From positions 3,491 through 10,702 of the forward strand of contig JAEMPZ010000031.1 in the NCBI GenBank assembly GCA_022759065.1: a stretch of DNA of 7,212 nt, in the 5' to 3' direction. Positions 1 to 7,212 of this stretch are shown piece by piece. The position numbers were made by a program, and so were the translations under genes. The notes below the pieces were generated by a model, which was not told where the DNA came from, did not search any database, and saw only the letters and a program-made list of their open reading frames with translations. The first letter of the stretch is position 1, and the number at the start of each line of letters is the position of its first letter. Source of the DNA: Acidobacteriota bacterium (GTDB lineage: Bacteria; Acidobacteriota; UBA4820; DSQY01).

Positions 1-53
1 GCCTAAACTTTTCTTAGAGCCCCTCTGTCTCACTCATCTGAGGAGGTAGCACG

Positions 54-593
54 ATGACAAACAAAAAGGTTCTTTCGGCTTTTGTTGCACTGGCGCTCAC
101 GGCGGCCACCTTCGCTCAGGCGCCATGGGACAACCCCAGAGTGATTCAAGAGTTGGGACTTACCGCGCAGCAGCAACAGCAGCTCCAAGACATGCGGTAC
201 AAACACCAGCGGGAAATGATCGACCTTCGCAGGGACATGGAGATCAAGGAACTGGCGCTCAAGGAGGAAATGTCCAAGGACCAGCCCAACGAAGCGGCCG
301 TCAGCAAGGCCATTGACGCAGTTGCCCAATCACGCTCCACGATGGAAAAGGCGCGCTTCCGCCACATGCAGGAGGCAAGGGCGATACTGACGCCAGAGCA
401 GTGGCAGAAGGCGCGAGCATGGATGCAAGCCCATCGCGGGCAGTTCGGCCGAAAGGGACATGGCGGCCAAGGGTTCGGCCGAGGCCAGCAGGGTGGCCAG
501 GGCATGGGACCAGGCGGATTCGGCCAGGCGCCGCAACCGGGTGGCTATCCTGGCCCGGATAATCCTCCACCTCCACCGCCTCCGGCTCAATAA
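54..593 (+). CDS. Spy/CpxP-like periplasmic protein (LTXXQ family) with Gly/Gln/Pro-rich tail
   Basis: This is a small exported protein of 179 residues. Residues 1-21/23 form a signal peptide: Lys4-Lys5, then a hydrophobic stretch, with possible cleavage after Ala21 (TFA|QA); cleavage after Ala23 would place Pro at +1, which is unfavourable. The mature part is a charged, Gln-rich helical region of about 100 residues carrying two LTxxQ motifs, LTAQQ at 36-40 and LTPEQ at 112-116. This arrangement is typical of the Spy/CpxP/heavy-metal-sensor fold, whose characterised members act as periplasmic chaperones or envelope-stress modulators. Residues 129-179 are low complexity: Gly/Gln/Phe repeats ending in seven prolines (171-177), which is not part of the core fold. 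The start is supported by AGGAGGT at 41-47, six bases upstream. The gene appears to be transcribed alone, since a strong terminator follows. A chaperone role is inferred from the family; the ligand and regulation are unknown. Confidence 0.85.
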   Translation: MTNKKVLSAFVALALTAATFAQAPWDNPRVIQELGLTAQQQQQLQDMRYKHQREMIDLRRDMEIKELALKEEMSKDQPNEAAVSKAIDAVAQSRSTMEKARFRHMQEARAILTPEQWQKARAWMQAHRGQFGRKGHGGQGFGRGQQGGQGMGPGGFGQAPQPGGYPGPDNPPPPPPPAQ

Positions 594-622
594 CACTTGC
601 CCCTTCCACATCCCTCCCTTCA

Positions 623-655
623 GGGACGGGCCTCAGGGCCCGTTCCTTTTTCTTT
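623..655 (+). terminator. Rho-independent terminator after the Spy-like gene
   Basis: A 10-bp stem pairs 623-632 (GGGACGGGCC) with 637-646 (GGCCCGTTCC). It contains one G-T wobble and a TCAG tetraloop at 633-636. The run TTTTTCTTT follows directly at 647-655. It lies 30 bases after the stop codon at 593, as expected for a terminator ending this single-gene transcript. Confidence 0.93.
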
Positions 656-721
656 CCAGCAGCACGCCAATCATAAAAGGCACGACACATCCATCGCGGA
701 ATTTTGGTTACTGAAGCCCCC

Positions 722-748
722 TTGTCAATGTCACATTAAAGGTATAGA
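722..748 (+). promoter_or_regulatory. Possible sigma70-type promoter for the basic protein and acyl-CoA dehydrogenase genes
   Basis: A TTGTCA box at 722-727 and a TATAGA box at 743-748 resemble -35 and -10 elements, but the spacer of 15 bases is short. A start of transcription a few bases downstream would fall around the ATG at 754, which favours the later ATG at 772 as the true start. The assignment is weak and rests only on consensus matching. A promoter is expected here because a terminator lies just upstream. Confidence 0.28.
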
Positions 749-756
749 GTTGCATG

Positions 757-765
757 AGGAAGGAG
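757..765 (+). promoter_or_regulatory. Ribosome binding site that decides the start at 772
   Basis: AGGAAGGAG lies six bases before the ATG at 772. An in-frame ATG at 754 overlaps the upstream edge of this site and has no purine-rich sequence of its own, so 772 is the better start. Confidence 0.75.
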
Positions 766-771
766 CACGCC

Positions 772-1323
772 ATGGAAGAAAAAACCTATCGTTTTTACAT
801 CCGCCAGGGAGACTTTGAGTTGGACATCGAAGGCGACCAGGCTTTCGTGGAAAGTTACGTCGAGGCGTTTCTGGAGGAAGAACTCCTTGATGCCGAGGAA
901 AAAAAGGCGCGGTCATCCAAAGCGCTGAAGGCCCTTCCGGCCCCCAAGGCTCCAGGCAAGGATTTGAAGGGAGAGATAGACTTTTCCTCCTTGGCCGATT
1001 TCATGAAAGCGGCGAGGCCACAGACCAACAAGGAGAGGTTCCTTCACTACGTTGACTTTCTGAGGCAACAGGGCGTGGCCGACGTCGCGGCAAAGGACGT
1101 CGAGGCCTGTTTCAGCGCTCAGAGAGCGAAGGCGCCGGCAAGCCTGCGCCAGTATTTCCAGGTTCTGAAAAAACAGCGGCTCCTTGAGCCCAGCGGGAAT
1201 TGGGGACGTTGGCGGTTGACGCAGAAGGGCATTGCCGCCTTAGGCAACGCCAAGCCCCCCGCCGCGAAGAAGCGCGCCGGACGCAAGGCCAACCGCCGCA
1301 AAAACGCGGCTTCGCGGCGATAG
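772..1323 (+). CDS. Uncharacterised basic protein with predicted winged-helix-like C-terminal half
   Basis: I do not recognise this 183-residue protein as a named family. Residues 5-38 have an alternating hydrophobic/acidic pattern (YRFYIRQGDFELDIEG followed by an acidic helix). Residues 41-67 are a charged, Ala/Pro/Lys-rich linker. Residues 86-157 look like a compact helical domain: a helix with FLHYVDFLRQQG, a second helix near AKDVEACF, a third with LRQYFQVLKKQRLL, then GRWRLTQKGIAAL. The last part resembles the wing and final helix of a winged helix-turn-helix domain. Residues 161-183 are a Lys/Arg/Ala tail like those of histone H1-type or other nucleic-acid-binding proteins. DNA or RNA binding is therefore an inference, not shown. 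The start was chosen from the Shine-Dalgarno at 757-765; an upstream ATG at 754 would add six residues. The gene ends 22 bases before the acyl-CoA dehydrogenase gene on the same strand, so the two are probably co-expressed. Confidence 0.75.
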   Translation: MEEKTYRFYIRQGDFELDIEGDQAFVESYVEAFLEEELLDAEEKKARSSKALKALPAPKAPGKDLKGEIDFSSLADFMKAARPQTNKERFLHYVDFLRQQGVADVAAKDVEACFSAQRAKAPASLRQYFQVLKKQRLLEPSGNWGRWRLTQKGIAALGNAKPPAAKKRAGRKANRRKNAASRR

Positions 1324-1345
1324 GCCGTCTCGGGGAGAAACGCAG

Positions 1346-2545
1346 ATGGCTGCCAAGTTCCAGGGGCTCGATTACTATCGCTGTGACGAGTTGTTGACCG
1401 GCGAGCAGAAAATGGTCCGCGATACGGTGCGGTCCTGGGTTGACGACAAAGTGATGCCGATAATCGCCGGCCATTACAGGGAGGGGACATTCCCACTGGA
1501 ACTGGTGGCCGAGATGGGAAAACTCGGGCTTCTCGGAGCCAATCTGCCGGAATCTTACGGCGCCTCAGGCCTGGACAACGTCGCTTACGGCTTGATCATG
1601 CAGGAACTCGAACGGGGCGATTCGGCCATCCGCTCCTTCGCTTCGGTCCAGGGCGGCCTGGTAATGTACCCGATCTTCACTTATGGCTCTGAAGAACAAA
1701 AACGGAAATGGCTGCCCAAACTGGCCAAAGGCGAGGTGATCGGATGTTACGGCTTGACGGAGCCCGACGCCGGCTCCGATCCGGGTTCAATGACGACCCG
1801 CGCCAGGCGGGACGGCTCTGAATGGGTTCTCAACGGCGCGAAGATGTGGATCACCAACGGGACCATTGCTGACGTGGCCGTCGTCTGGGCGCGCACCGAT
1901 GAAGGCATCAGAGGTTTCCTTCTCGAGAAGGGAACGCCCGGCTTCAGCGCGCCGGAAATGAAAGGGAAGCTATCCTTGCGAGCCTCCGTGACTTCGGAGC
2001 TGATTTTCGAGGAGGCGCGCGTTCCTGATTTCAACCGACTTCCGAAGGCCCAGGGCCTCGGCGCGCCGCTTTCATGCCTCAACCAGGCCCGTTACGGCAT
2101 TGCATGGGGGGCGGTTGGCGCGGCGCAGGCTTGTTACGACGAAGCGCTGCGCTACGCGAAGGAACGGGTCATGTTCGGCGGCCCGATAGCCAGGTTTCAA
2201 CTGGTCCAGGACAAGCTGGTGAAGATGGTGGCGAATATAACGCAGGCGCAGCTTCTTGTCTGGAGGCTGGGAAAACTTAAGGACGCGGGGACGTTGCGCC
2301 ACCAGCAGGTGAGCCTGGCAAAGATGCAGTGCGTCTCCATGGCACGCGACACGGCGCGAGACGCCAGGGACATACTGGGGGCCAACGGCATCCTGGACGA
2401 GTACCAAGCCATGCGCCACATGAACAATCTTGAGAGCGTATACACTTACGAAGGCACCCACGACATACACAAACTGGTGGTCGGAGCCGACATAACTGGC
2501 TTTGAGGCTTTCAGGGCGCCCGCCCCTGGCGAGCATCAGGGATGA
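1346..2545 (+). CDS. gcdH: Glutaryl-CoA dehydrogenase-like acyl-CoA dehydrogenase
   Basis: This FAD enzyme of 399 residues has the full length usual for the family. It should oxidise glutaryl-CoA and decarboxylate it to crotonyl-CoA in lysine, tryptophan or aromatic-compound breakdown, passing electrons to ETF in the cytoplasm. The helical N-terminal domain spans about 15-130. The flavin-contacting strand CYGLTEPDAGSDPGS is at 134-148, WITNG at 168-172 and ARYGIAWG at 248-255. The catalytic base is Glu369 within TYEGTHDIH (367-375), the position found in glutaryl- and short-chain enzymes. Glu89, Arg96 and Ser97 (ELER..IRS) match human residues Glu87, Arg94 and Ser95, which line the pocket for the distal carboxylate; this points to glutaryl-CoA rather than a simple acyl-CoA. 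Conserved Glu87 hints at the decarboxylating type, but this should be treated with caution. GGGGAG at 1332-1337 serves as ribosome binding site. No ETF or glutaconyl-CoA decarboxylase genes are in the window. Confidence 0.93.
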   Translation: MAAKFQGLDYYRCDELLTGEQKMVRDTVRSWVDDKVMPIIAGHYREGTFPLELVAEMGKLGLLGANLPESYGASGLDNVAYGLIMQELERGDSAIRSFASVQGGLVMYPIFTYGSEEQKRKWLPKLAKGEVIGCYGLTEPDAGSDPGSMTTRARRDGSEWVLNGAKMWITNGTIADVAVVWARTDEGIRGFLLEKGTPGFSAPEMKGKLSLRASVTSELIFEEARVPDFNRLPKAQGLGAPLSCLNQARYGIAWGAVGAAQACYDEALRYAKERVMFGGPIARFQLVQDKLVKMVANITQAQLLVWRLGKLKDAGTLRHQQVSLAKMQCVSMARDTARDARDILGANGILDEYQAMRHMNNLESVYTYEGTHDIHKLVVGADITGFEAFRAPAPGEHQG

Positions 2546-2558
2546 CCGGGCAGGTGAT

Positions 2559-4897
<2,339 letters not shown>

Positions 4898-4903
4898 CGC
4901 GTT

Positions 4904-4910
4904 CCTCCTT
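4904..4910 (-). promoter_or_regulatory. Ribosome binding site of the DUF2231 gene
   Basis: AAGGAGG on the minus strand lies six bases before the ATG at 4897. It is one of the strongest sites in the window and rules in favour of the shorter reading of this gene over an upstream in-frame ATG at 4969. Confidence 0.8.
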
Positions 4911-4990
4911 ACCTGAACAAACAGCGCAGGGTGCCGGAATATGGCCTCCCGGCGCGGCCTTGCGGCCACTTATTTTCCGGCCGTGGACGC

Positions 4991-7087
<2,097 letters not shown>

Positions 7088-7090
7088 AGC

Positions 7091-7098
7091 CCCTCCTT
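7091..7098 (-). promoter_or_regulatory. Ribosome binding site of the EF-G-like gene
   Basis: AAGGAGGG on the minus strand lies three bases before the ATG at 7087 (four from its GGAGG core). It supports MKVYG as the N terminus, which places the P-loop at residue 16, as is usual for this family. The open frame upstream to 7195 has no comparable site. Confidence 0.8.
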
Positions 7099-7111
7099 GG
7101 CGTGAAATTGG

Positions 7112-7127
7112 GGCGCCATCCGGCGCC
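7112..7127 (-). other. Small GC hairpin in the EF-G-like gene leader
   Basis: Two copies of the palindrome GGCGCC (7112-7117 and 7122-7127) flank a four-base loop, giving a 6-bp all-GC stem 24 bases before the start codon. It lies between the possible promoter and the ribosome binding site. A role in mRNA stability or translation control is possible but untested; there is no U-tract, so it is not a terminator. Confidence 0.45.
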
Positions 7128-7143
7128 GGTTGCACAGGCGGAT

Positions 7144-7172
7144 ATTCTACTCCATTTCGCCATCCGAGAGAA
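7144..7172 (-). promoter_or_regulatory. Possible promoter of the EF-G-like / DUF2231 / thiC gene group
   Basis: On the minus strand TAGAAT (7149-7144) is a fair -10 box. A TTCTCT sequence (7172-7167) sits 17 bases upstream, in the -35 position, but matches the consensus poorly. The location, about 55 bases before the start codon, is reasonable. The assignment is by consensus only. Confidence 0.33.
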
Positions 7173-7212
7173 TATGCGTCACCACACCTGTCCAAAATAA
7201 CTTTGGGATGAT

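Noticed and set aside
301..690. Minus-strand open frame of 129 codons opposite the Spy-like gene
   Set aside because: It runs through the plus-strand terminator and the antisense of a gene with a clear signal peptide and motifs; there is no domain support.
4898..4969. N-terminal extension of the DUF2231 protein to an ATG at 4969
   Set aside because: The added 24 residues are Arg-rich and unlike the family, and the AAGGAGG at 4904-4910 marks the ATG at 4897.
4898..4990. Possible terminator or TPP riboswitch between the EF-G-like and DUF2231 genes
   Set aside because: Only short GC stems are present (such as GGCC-TTGC-GGCC at 4956-4967), without a U-tract in the minus-strand direction, and the conserved TPP-riboswitch motifs such as CTGAGA are absent.
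7088..7195. N-terminal extension of the EF-G-like protein to an ATG at 7195
   Set aside because: The added 36 residues do not resemble EF-G N termini, and the strong ribosome site at 7091-7098 sits inside the extension, just before the internal ATG.

Overview
This 7.2 kb window looks like an ordinary chromosomal segment from a GC-rich, probably Gram-negative bacterium. The main reasons are a Spy/CpxP-like secreted protein, a polytopic DUF2231 membrane protein and consistent purine-rich Shine-Dalgarno sites. The lineage cannot be fixed from the sequence. A divergent EF-G paralogue (EF-G2 type) and heptamer repeat arrays between genes would fit a deltaproteobacterium-like or candidate-phylum organism, but this is only a guess. 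No mobile element, CRISPR array, tRNA or rRNA is visible.

Plus strand, 1-2545. An exported Spy/LTXXQ-type protein (54-593) is followed by a very good intrinsic terminator (623-655). After a possible promoter come an unrecognised basic protein with a predicted winged-helix-like region (772-1323) and, 22 bases later, a glutaryl-CoA dehydrogenase-like flavoenzyme (1346-2545). The last two are probably co-transcribed.

Convergent junction, 2546-2660. The two strands meet at an unusual structure of two arrays of 7-base repeats in opposite orientation (2559-2586 and 2603-2658). They can fold into a long imperfect hairpin, and the second array runs through the stop codon of thiC.

Minus strand, 7212-2646. 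In transcription order: an EF-G-like translational GTPase (7087-4991), a four-helix DUF2231 membrane protein (4897-4400) and thiC, the thiamin pyrimidine synthase (4388-2646). The gaps are 93 and 11 bases with no clear terminator, so they may form one transcript, although the three functions have no obvious link. No TPP riboswitch was found upstream of thiC or of the two genes before it.

I see no convincing new multi-gene system. The items most worth following up are the inverted heptamer arrays that overlap the end of thiC and the uncharacterised basic protein paired with the acyl-CoA dehydrogenase.
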